NCBI GenBank assembly: GCA_027366635.1
Contig: DAHXNE010000121.1
Coordinates: forward strand, 1 to 41,991
Source of the DNA: Gammaproteobacteria bacterium
GTDB lineage: Bacteria > Pseudomonadota > Gammaproteobacteria > Steroidobacterales > Steroidobacteraceae
DNA length: 41,991 bases
Direction of reading: 5' to 3'
The first letter of the stretch is position 1. Each line of letters starts with the position of its first letter. This document shows, in pieces, positions 34,464 through 41,936 of this stretch. The notes under the pieces are model-generated. The model searched no databases and was not told the origin of the DNA. It was given only the letters and a program-made list of their open reading frames with translations. The translations under genes were made by a program, and so were the position numbers.

Positions 34464-35786
34464 ATGAACGCCAATCCGCAGATCCATGCCGAGCCCCTGC
34501 TGCAGGTGCAGGCCGTGGGCAAGAGCTTCTGGAAGCCCGACGGCGACGAGGTGGTGGTGCTGGAGCAGGTCGGCCTGACACTGCGCCGCGGCGAGATCGT
34601 CGGTCTGCTCGGGCGCTCCGGCTCGGGCAAATCGACGCTGTTGCGGCTGATCGCGGGGCTCGATGCGCCCACCCAGGGCGCGGTGCGCTACCTCGGCGCG
34701 CCGGTGGCGGGGCCGGCGAGCGGCATCGCCATGGTGTTCCAGGGGTTCGCGCTGTTCCCCTGGCTGACGGTGCTCGGCAACGTGCAACTCGGCCTCGAGG
34801 CGCTGCGCATGCCGGAGGCCGAGATGCGCAAGCGCGCCCTCGAGGCCATCGACCTGATCGGACTCGACGGTTACGAGTCGGCCTATCCGCGCGAGCTCTC
34901 CGGCGGCATGCGCCAGCGGGTCGGCTTCGCGCGCGCTCTGGTGGTGCATCCGAACATTTTGCTGATGGACGAGCCGTTCTCGGCGCTCGATGTGCTCACG
35001 GCCGAGACGCTGCGCACGGACTTTCTGGAGCTGTGGAGTCAGGGCGAGCTGCCCATCGGGGCGGTGCTGCTGGTGACGCACAACATCGAGGAGGCCGTGC
35101 AGATGTGCGACCGGCTGCTGATCTTCTCCACCCACCCGGGGCGGGTGGTGAGCGAGATCCCGGTGGATCTGCCCCAGCCGCGCGGGGCGCTCGATCCGGC
35201 GGTGCGGGCCCTGGTGGACCGGGTGTATGTCGAGATGACCGCCCGGCCGCGCATCGCGCCCGCCGGCGCGCGCGCCGAGCCGGTGGCCGTAGCGCGCATC
35301 GACATGCCGCTCGAGCACGTCTCGACCAACCTGCTGTCCGGTCTGATCGAGGCGCTGAGCGCGCCACCCTACGAGGGCCGGGCGGATCTGCCGGCGATCG
35401 CCCAGGCGCTGCACATGGAGGCCGATGACCTGTTCCCGGTGGCCGAGGCGCTGCAGACGCTGCGCCTGGCGGAGCTCGAGGGCGGCGACATCCGCCTGAC
35501 CGATGCGGGCCGGGCGTTCGCGCGCTCCGAGACCGACGAGCGCAAGAACCTGTTCGCGCGCCAGCTGCTGGCGCACGTGCCACTGGCGGCGCACCTGCGG
35601 CACGTGCTCGACGAGCGCAGTGCTCACGTCGCGCCCAAGAGCCGCTTTCTCGACGAGCTCGAGGACTACATGACCGAGCAGAGCGCCGAGCAGACGCTGC
35701 GGGCGCTGATCAGCTGGGGCCGCTACGCCGAGATCTTCGCCTACGACGATCAGCGCCAGCTGTTCAGCCTGGAGAATCCGGCGTGA
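34464..35786 (+). CDS. ABC transporter ATP-binding protein with C-terminal AAA-associated domain
   Basis: 440 residues. Walker A GRSGSGKST (50-58), the LSGGMRQR signature (145-152), Walker B LLMDEPFSALD and a VTHNIEEA switch histidine are all intact. It resembles NitT/TauT ATPases. After residue about 275 there is an extra domain of about 160 residues (MPLEHVSTNLLSGLIEALSA, ending with WGRYAEIFAYDD) of the kind annotated as AAA-associated C-terminal. It may sense a ligand or regulate the pump. ATG at 34464 follows the permease stop by 16 bases. The stop overlaps the regulator start as GTGA. Confidence 0.93.
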   Translation: MNANPQIHAEPLLQVQAVGKSFWKPDGDEVVVLEQVGLTLRRGEIVGLLGRSGSGKSTLLRLIAGLDAPTQGAVRYLGAPVAGPASGIAMVFQGFALFPWLTVLGNVQLGLEALRMPEAEMRKRALEAIDLIGLDGYESAYPRELSGGMRQRVGFARALVVHPNILLMDEPFSALDVLTAETLRTDFLELWSQGELPIGAVLLVTHNIEEAVQMCDRLLIFSTHPGRVVSEIPVDLPQPRGALDPAVRALVDRVYVEMTARPRIAPAGARAEPVAVARIDMPLEHVSTNLLSGLIEALSAPPYEGRADLPAIAQALHMEADDLFPVAEALQTLRLAELEGGDIRLTDAGRAFARSETDERKNLFARQLLAHVPLAAHLRHVLDERSAHVAPKSRFLDELEDYMTEQSAEQTLRALISWGRYAEIFAYDDQRQLFSLENPA

Positions 35787-36481
35787 CTACGGCCGAGGCG
35801 GGCGCGCCGACGCAGCTGCTCATCGTCGATGATGATGTGGAGTTGTGCACGATGCTGGCGGAGTACCTCGAGCCGGAGGGTTTCGCGGCCGAGGCCGCCG
35901 GCAGCGCGCCGCTCGCCCTCGAGCGGCTCGGGCGCGGCGGTGTCGAGCTGGTGGTGCTCGATGTGATGCTGCCGGGCCTGTCGGGTTTCGAGGTGCTGCG
36001 CAGGATCCGCGCCGTCAGCCGCGTGCCGGTGTTGATGTTGACCGCGCGGGGCGAGGAGGTCGATCGGGTCGTGGGCCTGGAGATGGGCGCCGACGACTAT
36101 CTCGCCAAGCCGTTCAGCCCGCGCGAGCTGGTGGCGCGCATCCGCGCGATCCTGCGCCGCATCGCCGAGAACCCGGGCGCGGGCGTGCTCAGCTTCGGAC
36201 CGCTGAGCTTCGATGCTCGCGCGCACCGGGCCATGGTCGACGGGCAGGATCTGGCGCTCACCAGCGCGGAGCTGCGCATCCTGGAGCTGCTGATCCAGGC
36301 CGACACCCGCACCGTCAGCCGCGATGAGCTGATGCTGCAGGCGCTCGGCCGGCGGCTGTTGCCCACCGACCGCAGCCTCGACACCCACGTGAGCAATCTG
36401 CGCCGCAAGCTGGCCCGCCACACCGACAGCGTCAGCATCCAGGGCGTGCGCGGGGCGGGGTACGCGCTGAGTCAGCGCTGA
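35783..36481 (+). CDS. OmpR-family response regulator
   Basis: 232 residues. Receiver domain with acidic pair LLIVDDDVE, phosphoacceptor D60 in LVVLDVMLPG and K109 in YLAKPFSPREL. A winged-helix effector domain follows residue about 135, ending with SLDTHVSNLRRKL and GVRGAGYALS. GTG start at 35783 overlaps the ABC ATPase stop as GTGA, so regulator and pump are probably co-expressed. It is followed by its kinase. Closest in feel to CpxR-type regulators, but I do not assign that name. Confidence 0.94.
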   Translation: MTTAEAGAPTQLLIVDDDVELCTMLAEYLEPEGFAAEAAGSAPLALERLGRGGVELVVLDVMLPGLSGFEVLRRIRAVSRVPVLMLTARGEEVDRVVGLEMGADDYLAKPFSPRELVARIRAILRRIAENPGAGVLSFGPLSFDARAHRAMVDGQDLALTSAELRILELLIQADTRTVSRDELMLQALGRRLLPTDRSLDTHVSNLRRKLARHTDSVSIQGVRGAGYALSQR

Positions 36482-36492
36482 GCACGGCCGTC

Positions 36493-37872
36493 ATGAACTC
36501 CTTATTCTGGCGGATCTTCTGGGCCTTCTGGCTCGCCACCGCGGTGATTGTCGCGGGCACCGTGACCATGGCGGTGAACGAGGCCTTTCAACTTCGCGAC
36601 CAGATGCCGTGGGTGCAGCGCGGGCAGCTGTTCCAGCAGGCCGCGCTCGCCTTCGAGCACGGCGGTGCGCCGGGGCTGAAGCGCTGGACCGAGCACCTCA
36701 AAGGCGGACCGTTCTACTGGCGCACGTACGTCATCGGTCCGAACGGGCGCGACCTGCTCGGCCGGCCGCTGCCGCCGGTGATGCGCGACTTTCTGGTGCC
36801 AGGACCCACCGGACCGAGCCACAGCCAACCGCCGCCGTTCGGCGGCGCGCTCGTGCTGACCACGCCCCAGGGGCAGATGTACCAGGTGATCGAGACGGAT
36901 CTGCACCACCATCCGCTGCTGTTCTTCGGCGCACTCGGGCTGCCCGGGGTGCCGGGTACCACGATCGCGCTCGCGTTGGTGGTGAGCACGCTGACGTGCT
37001 TCCTGCTGGCCCGCTATCTGGTGCGACCGATCGAGCGGCTGCGCCAGGCGGCGCGCGCCGCGGCCGCCGGCAACCTCGACGTGCGGGTCGGGCCGAGCAT
37101 GCGTGGGCGTCACGACGATCTGGCGCGCCTGGCGGCGGACTTCGACACCATGGCCGAGCGGGTCCAGGGACTGCTCGAGTCGCGCCAGCGGCTGTTGCGC
37201 GACGTGTCGCACGAGCTGCGCTCGCCCCTGACGCGGCTGCAGCTGGCGCTGTCGCTGGCGGTGCGCCGCGAGGAGCTGCCGCGCCAGCTGCAGCGGATCG
37301 GGCGCGAGGCCGACCGGCTCGAACAGTTGATCGCGCGGGTGCTGACACTGGCGCGCCTGGAGCGCCCGCCGCGCGAGATCGCCGGCGAGCCCGTCGATGT
37401 TGGCGCGTTGCTCGAGGGCATCGCCCAGGATGTCGCCATCGAGGTCGATGCGCGCGGCGGCGCGCTCACCGTGCGCGCCGCCCCGCAGTTGATTACGGCG
37501 GCCGATCCGGAGTTGCTGCGCAGCGCCTTCGAGAACGTGATCCGCAACGCCGTGCGTTATGGGGCGGTCGGGACCGAGGTGACGGTGGAGGCGCAGCGCG
37601 CCGCTGCGCAGACCGATGGCGGGTCGGCGATCGATGTTACCGTGTCTGATCGCGGGCCGGGCGTGCCGCACCAGGATCTCGCGGCGATCTTCGAGCCGTT
37701 CTACCGGGTCGACGCGGCGCGCGACCGCACGCAGGGCGGAGAAGGGCTCGGCCTGGCGATCGCCGCGCGGGCCGTGGCGCTGCACGGCGGGCGCATCAGC
37801 GCGCGCAATCTCGATCGCGGCGGGTTGGCGGTCACGATCGTGCTGCCGGTGCGCGCCTGCGCCTCGGCGTGA
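36493..37872 (+). CDS. Sensor histidine kinase, CpxA-like layout
   Basis: 459 residues. The layout is a first membrane helix at 7-28, a periplasmic region to about 140, a second helix at about 155-175, HAMP (ARYLVRPIERL...), and a phosphoacceptor H240 in RDVSHELRSPLTRL. The ATPase domain has RNAVRYG, DRGPGVP and GGEGLGLAIA. The periplasmic region is proline-rich (SHSQPPPFGG) and carries a histidine cluster DLHHHPLLF that could sense metal or pH. The stimulus is unknown. ATG 36493 is 11 bases after the regulator stop. The stop lies inside the first of two direct repeats. Confidence 0.94.
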   Translation: MNSLFWRIFWAFWLATAVIVAGTVTMAVNEAFQLRDQMPWVQRGQLFQQAALAFEHGGAPGLKRWTEHLKGGPFYWRTYVIGPNGRDLLGRPLPPVMRDFLVPGPTGPSHSQPPPFGGALVLTTPQGQMYQVIETDLHHHPLLFFGALGLPGVPGTTIALALVVSTLTCFLLARYLVRPIERLRQAARAAAAGNLDVRVGPSMRGRHDDLARLAADFDTMAERVQGLLESRQRLLRDVSHELRSPLTRLQLALSLAVRREELPRQLQRIGREADRLEQLIARVLTLARLERPPREIAGEPVDVGALLEGIAQDVAIEVDARGGALTVRAAPQLITAADPELLRSAFENVIRNAVRYGAVGTEVTVEAQRAAAQTDGGSAIDVTVSDRGPGVPHQDLAAIFEPFYRVDAARDRTQGGEGLGLAIAARAVALHGGRISARNLDRGGLAVTIVLPVRACASA

Positions 37873-37886
37873 ATTGGGCGTGAATT
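37866..37886 (+). promoter_or_regulatory. Direct repeat GGCGTGAATT, candidate regulator site
   Basis: GGCGTGAATT occurs at 37866-37875 and again at 37877-37886, 11 bases apart, as expected for a site bound by an OmpR-type dimer on one face of the helix. It overlaps the kinase stop codon and lies upstream of the TATAAT at 37916. A related pair occurs at 38251-38270. Confidence 0.4.
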
Positions 37887-37891
37887 AAGCC

Positions 37892-37921
37892 TGGCATTCG
37901 CGCCCGCACATCCGTTATAAT
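37892..37921 (+). promoter_or_regulatory. Promoter of the small gene at 37929
   Basis: TGGCAT (37892-37897, weak) with an 18-base spacer and TATAAT (37916-37921, perfect). The ATG at 37929 begins seven bases after the -10 box, so the transcript is probably leaderless. Confidence 0.6.
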
Positions 37922-37928
37922 TTGCGCG

Positions 37929-38225
37929 ATGAAGGCCGGGACTGTTGTCGCCATTGCTGTAGGATTGAGCATCGCGGTTGCGGCGCTCGCCTTTCACTTC
38001 GAGATCGCCGCGCGCTCGCGCGCGTACAGCGAGCTGCGCGGACTGCGCACCGAGATGACCGCCGATCTCGATCACCACGTTATCAGCTCCACGCAGGCCG
38101 CCGTGCTCGACAGCCGGCTCGGCCACGCGCGGCTGCAGATCGAGGAGGACAACGTCCGGGGAGCGCAGAAGGTGCTCCATACGGTCAAGGCCGACCTCGC
38201 CGCGCCGCATACGCGCTCGGCCTGA
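37929..38225 (+). CDS. Small membrane-anchored or exported protein, unknown family
   Basis: 98 residues. One hydrophobic helix at about 5-22 (VVAIAVGLSIAVAALAF) is a signal peptide or anchor. The rest is mostly helical and charged (RAYSELRGLRTEMTADLDHH, then IEEDNVRGAQKVLHTVKAD). No family recognised. It lies between the two-component kinase and the ClC gene, behind a leaderless-type promoter and candidate regulator repeats. It may be a periplasmic accessory of that system, but this is inference from position only. Confidence 0.7.
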   Translation: MKAGTVVAIAVGLSIAVAALAFHFEIAARSRAYSELRGLRTEMTADLDHHVISSTQAAVLDSRLGHARLQIEEDNVRGAQKVLHTVKADLAAPHTRSA

Positions 38226-38227
38226 GC

Positions 38228-38247
38228 GCGTCGCCGGCGGGCGACGC
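38228..38247 (+). terminator. Strong hairpin after the small gene, no U-tract
   Basis: GCGTCGCC, loop GGCG, GGCGACGC: a perfect 8-bp stem three bases after the stop codon. No T run follows, so termination is uncertain. Confidence 0.45.
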
Positions 38248-38250
38248 CGG

Positions 38251-38270
38251 CGCTGAATCGCGCTGAATTT
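38251..38270 (+). promoter_or_regulatory. Direct repeat CGCTGAAT, candidate regulator site
   Basis: CGCTGAATCG at 38251-38260 and CGCTGAATTT at 38261-38270, a 10-base period. It shares the TGAAT core with the pair at 37866-37886 and, like it, is followed shortly by TTAAGC. It lies about 100 bases upstream of the first ClC start. Confidence 0.35.
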
Positions 38271-38304
38271 CTCTTAAGCGCCGTGGCGCGAGCATGGGCG
38301 TATC

Positions 38305-38322
38305 ATTAGAATAATCTCTAAT
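38305..38322 (+). promoter_or_regulatory. Palindrome ATTAGA-N6-TCTAAT before the first ClC gene
   Basis: ATTAGAATAATCTCTAAT is a perfect 6+6 inverted repeat in an A+T-rich island of about 30 bases, 46 bases upstream of the GTG start. It overlaps promoter-like A+T sequence. The form fits a dimeric repressor site; the regulator is unknown. Confidence 0.45.
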
Positions 38323-38368
38323 ATTCGTCGTCCTCGCAACGAGACCGTAGTCCTGCCGCCGCGCCGAA

Positions 38369-39883
38369 GTGTCCGACCCGTCACAATCCGAGCCGATCCA
38401 GCTGTCCCTGCTGCCGAACGAGCTCGACACCTGCGCCGCGCGGGCCGACACTCCCGCCGAAGCCGCCGCCGAATCCCCGCCCGCCGATCCGCTGGTGCCG
38501 CTCGATGCCCCGGCGGTGCACGTCTCGGTCCGCTCGCTGCGCGCGCGCATCGGCCGGATGGTCGGCTTGCGCACGCGGCGGGTGCTGCTGCAGGTGGGCC
38601 TGCCGTGGGCGGCGGCGTTGCTGGTCGGTCTGGTGTCGGTGTTGTACGCGCGCTGGAGCACGGATGCATACAACATCTTCGTGGGCTGGATCCACGGCCG
38701 CTCCTGGCTCGCGTTCATCATCACCCCGGGCTGCCTGGTGATGGCGGTGTTTCTGACGCGCCGCTGGTTCTACGGCGCCGAGGGCAGCGGCATCCCGCAG
38801 GTCATCGCCGCCATCCATGCGCCGCGCGCGCAGGGTGACGAGGCGCTGATGCACCGGCTGTTCGGGCTGCGGGTCATCGTCGGCAAGGTCCTGGTGTCGC
38901 TGCTGGGCTTCCTCGGCGGCATGACCATCGGGCGCGAGGGGCCGACGGTGCACATCGGCGCGGCCATCATGGGCGAGACCCGGCGCTTCTATCCGCGGCA
39001 GAATCTGCAGCTCGAGCGGCGGCTGCTGATCGCCGGCGCCGCGGCCGGGCTGTCGGCCGCGTTCAACACCCCGCTCGCCGGCGTCGTGTTCGCCATCGAG
39101 GAGCTGGCCCGCGACTTCGAGACGGACACCAATGGCATCATGATCACCTCGGTCATCTTCGCGGGCCTGACCTCGCTCGCCCTGGCCGGCAATTACCTCT
39201 ACTTCGGGCAGCTCAACGTGACCGGCGCGATCGGCATCGGCTTTGCGCTGCCGGTGGTGGTCGCGGCGGTCGGCTGTGGGTTGTTGGGCGCGGCATTCAG
39301 CTATACGTTGCTGCACTGGCGCAAGTGGATGCCGGCGAGGCTTCGGGACTTCAAGCTCGGCAAGCCGTTGTGGTATGCGCTCGCGAGCGGCTTGCTCATC
39401 GCCACGATCGGGGTGGCCACGCGCGGTCAGACCTGGGGCAGCGGCTATGATCAGGCGCGCGCTCTGCTCAACGGCACCGCGCCGCTCAGCATGGCGTACG
39501 GCATGACGAAGTGGGTGGCCCTGGCGGTGAGTTACCTGGCGGGCCTGCCTGGGGGACTGTTCTCGCCGTCGCTGTCGATCGGCGCGGGCATCGCGCAGTG
39601 GGTGCATGCGCTGTTCACGTGGGTGCCAATGGCGGCGTTGATCGCACTGTGCATGGCGGGGTATCTCGCCGCGGTCACGCAGGCGCCGATCACGTCGTTC
39701 GTCATCGTCATGGAGATGACCAACGGCACCGCGATGGTGATCCCGCTGATGGCGGTGTCGCTGGTGGCCTCGCGCATCTCGAGTCTGTTCACCCGTCCGG
39801 TGTATCACGGGCTTGCCGAGGATAATTACTACCGGTACGAGCCGCCGCCGGAAAGCGGACTCGCGGCTCCGGCGCGGCATTGA
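38369..39883 (+). CDS. ClC-type chloride channel/antiporter, canonical filter
   Basis: 504 residues, a full ClC membrane domain. Anion-site motif GSGIP at 139-143 and GREGP at 188-192, where E190 matches the external gating glutamate of the E. coli exchanger. FAIEEL (E244/E245) is at the proton-pathway position, and GLFSPSL is the third anion motif. The polar N-terminus of about 60 residues is longer than usual. GTG start at 38369. Predicted proton-coupled chloride transport. The downstream gene is a paralogue with altered motifs. Confidence 0.93.
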   Translation: MSDPSQSEPIQLSLLPNELDTCAARADTPAEAAAESPPADPLVPLDAPAVHVSVRSLRARIGRMVGLRTRRVLLQVGLPWAAALLVGLVSVLYARWSTDAYNIFVGWIHGRSWLAFIITPGCLVMAVFLTRRWFYGAEGSGIPQVIAAIHAPRAQGDEALMHRLFGLRVIVGKVLVSLLGFLGGMTIGREGPTVHIGAAIMGETRRFYPRQNLQLERRLLIAGAAAGLSAAFNTPLAGVVFAIEELARDFETDTNGIMITSVIFAGLTSLALAGNYLYFGQLNVTGAIGIGFALPVVVAAVGCGLLGAAFSYTLLHWRKWMPARLRDFKLGKPLWYALASGLLIATIGVATRGQTWGSGYDQARALLNGTAPLSMAYGMTKWVALAVSYLAGLPGGLFSPSLSIGAGIAQWVHALFTWVPMAALIALCMAGYLAAVTQAPITSFVIVMEMTNGTAMVIPLMAVSLVASRISSLFTRPVYHGLAEDNYYRYEPPPESGLAAPARH

Positions 39884-39978
39884 CCGCAGCGCTGCTCCTT
39901 AGCTTTATCCCGTCCCGGTCCTCGAGCAGGCGAGTCGGGGGAAGTCATCGTTGGAATGGAACGTATTAGACCCTGATC

Positions 39979-41580
39979 ATGAGTGAAGAGCCCACGGAAA
40001 GCCCGGGATCTGCGCCGGCACAGCCGACCGCCCGCCCGCCCACCGGTCCGGAGGCGGTGCGCGCGTCCGAGCCGTCGCAGCGGCAGCTGCCCCTGCCCGA
40101 GCGAGCCGCCGCGGGCGGTGGCACCGATGAGTCCGCCGCCGCGACCGAGGTGTCAGAGCCGCTGGTCGCGCTCGATGCGCCGCCGGTGTTCGTGCCCGTG
40201 CGCAGGCTGCGGGACCGCTTCGAATACCGGGTCCAACGCCTGCTGACCAGACGCGGCCGCCGGCTCTTCCTGCAGGTGGGGCTGCCGTGGTTCGCGGCCG
40301 TGGTCGTGGGCCTGGTCGCCTACCTGTACGCGCGCTGGATCCGCGACGCCTACGATCTGTTCCGCTATCTGATCCACGGCCGCGCCTGGCTCGCCTTCCT
40401 CATCACCCCGGGACTGACCGTGTTCGCGGTCTATTGCACCCGGCGCTGGTTCTACGGCGCCGAGGGCGGCGGCATCTCGCAGGTGGTCGCCGCCATCCAC
40501 GGCCCGCGCCACAAAGACGACTCGGTGATGAAGAACTTCTTCGGCTTGCGCATCATCGTCGGCAAGATCTCCATGTCGCTGCTCGGATTTCTCGGCGGCC
40601 TGAGCATCGGGCCGGAAGGTCCGACCGTGCAGCTCGGGGCGGCGATCATGGCCGAGACCCGCCGCTTCTATCCGCACCGCACTCAGGCCCTGGAGCGGCG
40701 CCTGCTGCTCGCTGGCGCGGCCGCCGGCCTCTCCGCCGCGTTCAACACCCCGCTCGCCGGCGTCATCTTCGCCATCGAGGAGCTGGCCCGCGACTTCGAG
40801 ACACGCACCAACGGCACGATGATCACCGCGGCGGTGTTCGCCGGTCTGACCACGGTCGCCCTGGCGGGAAATTACATGTATTTCGGCCAGCTCAACGTCA
40901 GCTCCCACGTGAGCATGGAATTCGTCTTTCCGGTGATCGTGGCGACGCTGCTGTGCGGGTCGCTCGGCGCGGCGTTCTCCTACGCGTTGCTGCACTGGCG
41001 CAAGTGGCTGCCGACGCGGGTGAGCGACTTCAAGTCGAGCAAGCCGCTGTGGTGGGCGTTCCTGCTGGCCATCATCATCGCGGCCGTCGGGGTGGCCACG
41101 CGCGGTCAGACCTGGGGCAGCGGCTACGATCAGGCGCGCTCGCTCCTGCACGGCACGGCGCCGCTCAGCATGGCCTTCGGCATGACCAAGTGGGTCTCCA
41201 TGGTGCTCACCAACCTGGTGGGAATTCCCGGCGGGTTGTTCTCGCCGTCGCTTGCGATCGGGGCCGGTCTCGCCCAATGGGTGCACGCGATGTTCTCCTG
41301 GACGTCGATGGCGGCGGTGATCGCACTGTGCATGGCCGGGTATCTCGCCGCGGTCACGCAGGCGCCGCTCACTTCGTTCGTCATCGTGATGGAGATGACC
41401 AACGGCACGGCCATGGTGATCCCGCTGATGGCGGTCGCCCTGGCTTCGGCACGCCTGGCGAGCCTGTTCACGCCGCCGCTCTACCATGCGCTCGCCGAGG
41501 AGCGCTACTACCACTACGAGCCGCCTGCGGACAGCGCGCCGGGACGCGCCAAGGCGCAAGACTCCGAAGCCGCGATCTGA
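39979..41580 (+). CDS. ClC-type anion channel/antiporter, altered filter
   Basis: 533 residues, closely similar to the preceding ClC along its length, with a longer polar N-terminus (about 90 residues). The first anion motif is GGGIS (163-167) instead of GSGIP, losing both the coordinating serine and the proline. The second is GPEGP (211-215) instead of GREGP, keeping the gating glutamate E213. GLFSPSL and FAIEEL are intact. Anion preference may therefore differ. ATG 39979. The 95-base gap from the first copy has no clear hairpin or palindrome. Confidence 0.93.
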   Translation: MSEEPTESPGSAPAQPTARPPTGPEAVRASEPSQRQLPLPERAAAGGGTDESAAATEVSEPLVALDAPPVFVPVRRLRDRFEYRVQRLLTRRGRRLFLQVGLPWFAAVVVGLVAYLYARWIRDAYDLFRYLIHGRAWLAFLITPGLTVFAVYCTRRWFYGAEGGGISQVVAAIHGPRHKDDSVMKNFFGLRIIVGKISMSLLGFLGGLSIGPEGPTVQLGAAIMAETRRFYPHRTQALERRLLLAGAAAGLSAAFNTPLAGVIFAIEELARDFETRTNGTMITAAVFAGLTTVALAGNYMYFGQLNVSSHVSMEFVFPVIVATLLCGSLGAAFSYALLHWRKWLPTRVSDFKSSKPLWWAFLLAIIIAAVGVATRGQTWGSGYDQARSLLHGTAPLSMAFGMTKWVSMVLTNLVGIPGGLFSPSLAIGAGLAQWVHAMFSWTSMAAVIALCMAGYLAAVTQAPLTSFVIVMEMTNGTAMVIPLMAVALASARLASLFTPPLYHALAEERYYHYEPPADSAPGRAKAQDSEAAI

Positions 41581-41596
41581 GCGCCGGAGGCGGCGC
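41581..41596 (+). terminator. Hairpin after the second ClC gene, no U-tract
   Basis: GCGCCG, loop GAGG, CGGCGC: a perfect 6-bp stem starting on the base after the stop codon. No T run follows. Confidence 0.35.
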
Positions 41597-41819
41597 GTCC
41601 TAGGTAACGCGGTGGCTCCGGCACCGCCCCAGGGGACTTCGCGGCCGGCTGCAACACGGCGCAGTCCATCCAACAGAACGGGCCGATGGGTAGCGGCAGG
41701 AGGGCCGCTGCTGGCGAAGCCGTAGGCGCTCGCCGCCGCTCAGTCCGTCTCGGGCCGTTGCGGTCGCACCACCTCGAAGCGAACATGGACGTGAGCGACC
41801 CCGCCGGCTTTGAGCCACT

Positions 41820-41858
41820 GCGCAGCGTCCGCGCGCGCCAGTCATTGCGACGCTGCGC
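41820..41858. repeat. 10-bp inverted repeat near the window end
   Basis: GCGCAGCGTC (41820-41829) and GACGCTGCGC (41849-41858) are perfect inverted arms with a 19-base loop. The surrounding CGCGCG runs are of low complexity, so structure is plausible but function unclear. Confidence 0.4.
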
Positions 41859-41907
41859 GCGCAGTGAAGCGGGGCGTGCGGGGGCAGGTGTTGTTTTGTC
41901 CTGCCCG

Positions 41908-41936
41908 TTGCGGCGGATCGCGGAGCTGTGTATAAT
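41908..41936 (+). promoter_or_regulatory. Sigma-70-like promoter pointing out of the window
   Basis: TTGCGG (41908-41913, 4 of 6), 17-base spacer, TATAAT (41931-41936, perfect). It would transcribe rightward into sequence beyond the window; the next 55 bases hold no recognised start or RNA gene. Confidence 0.6.
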
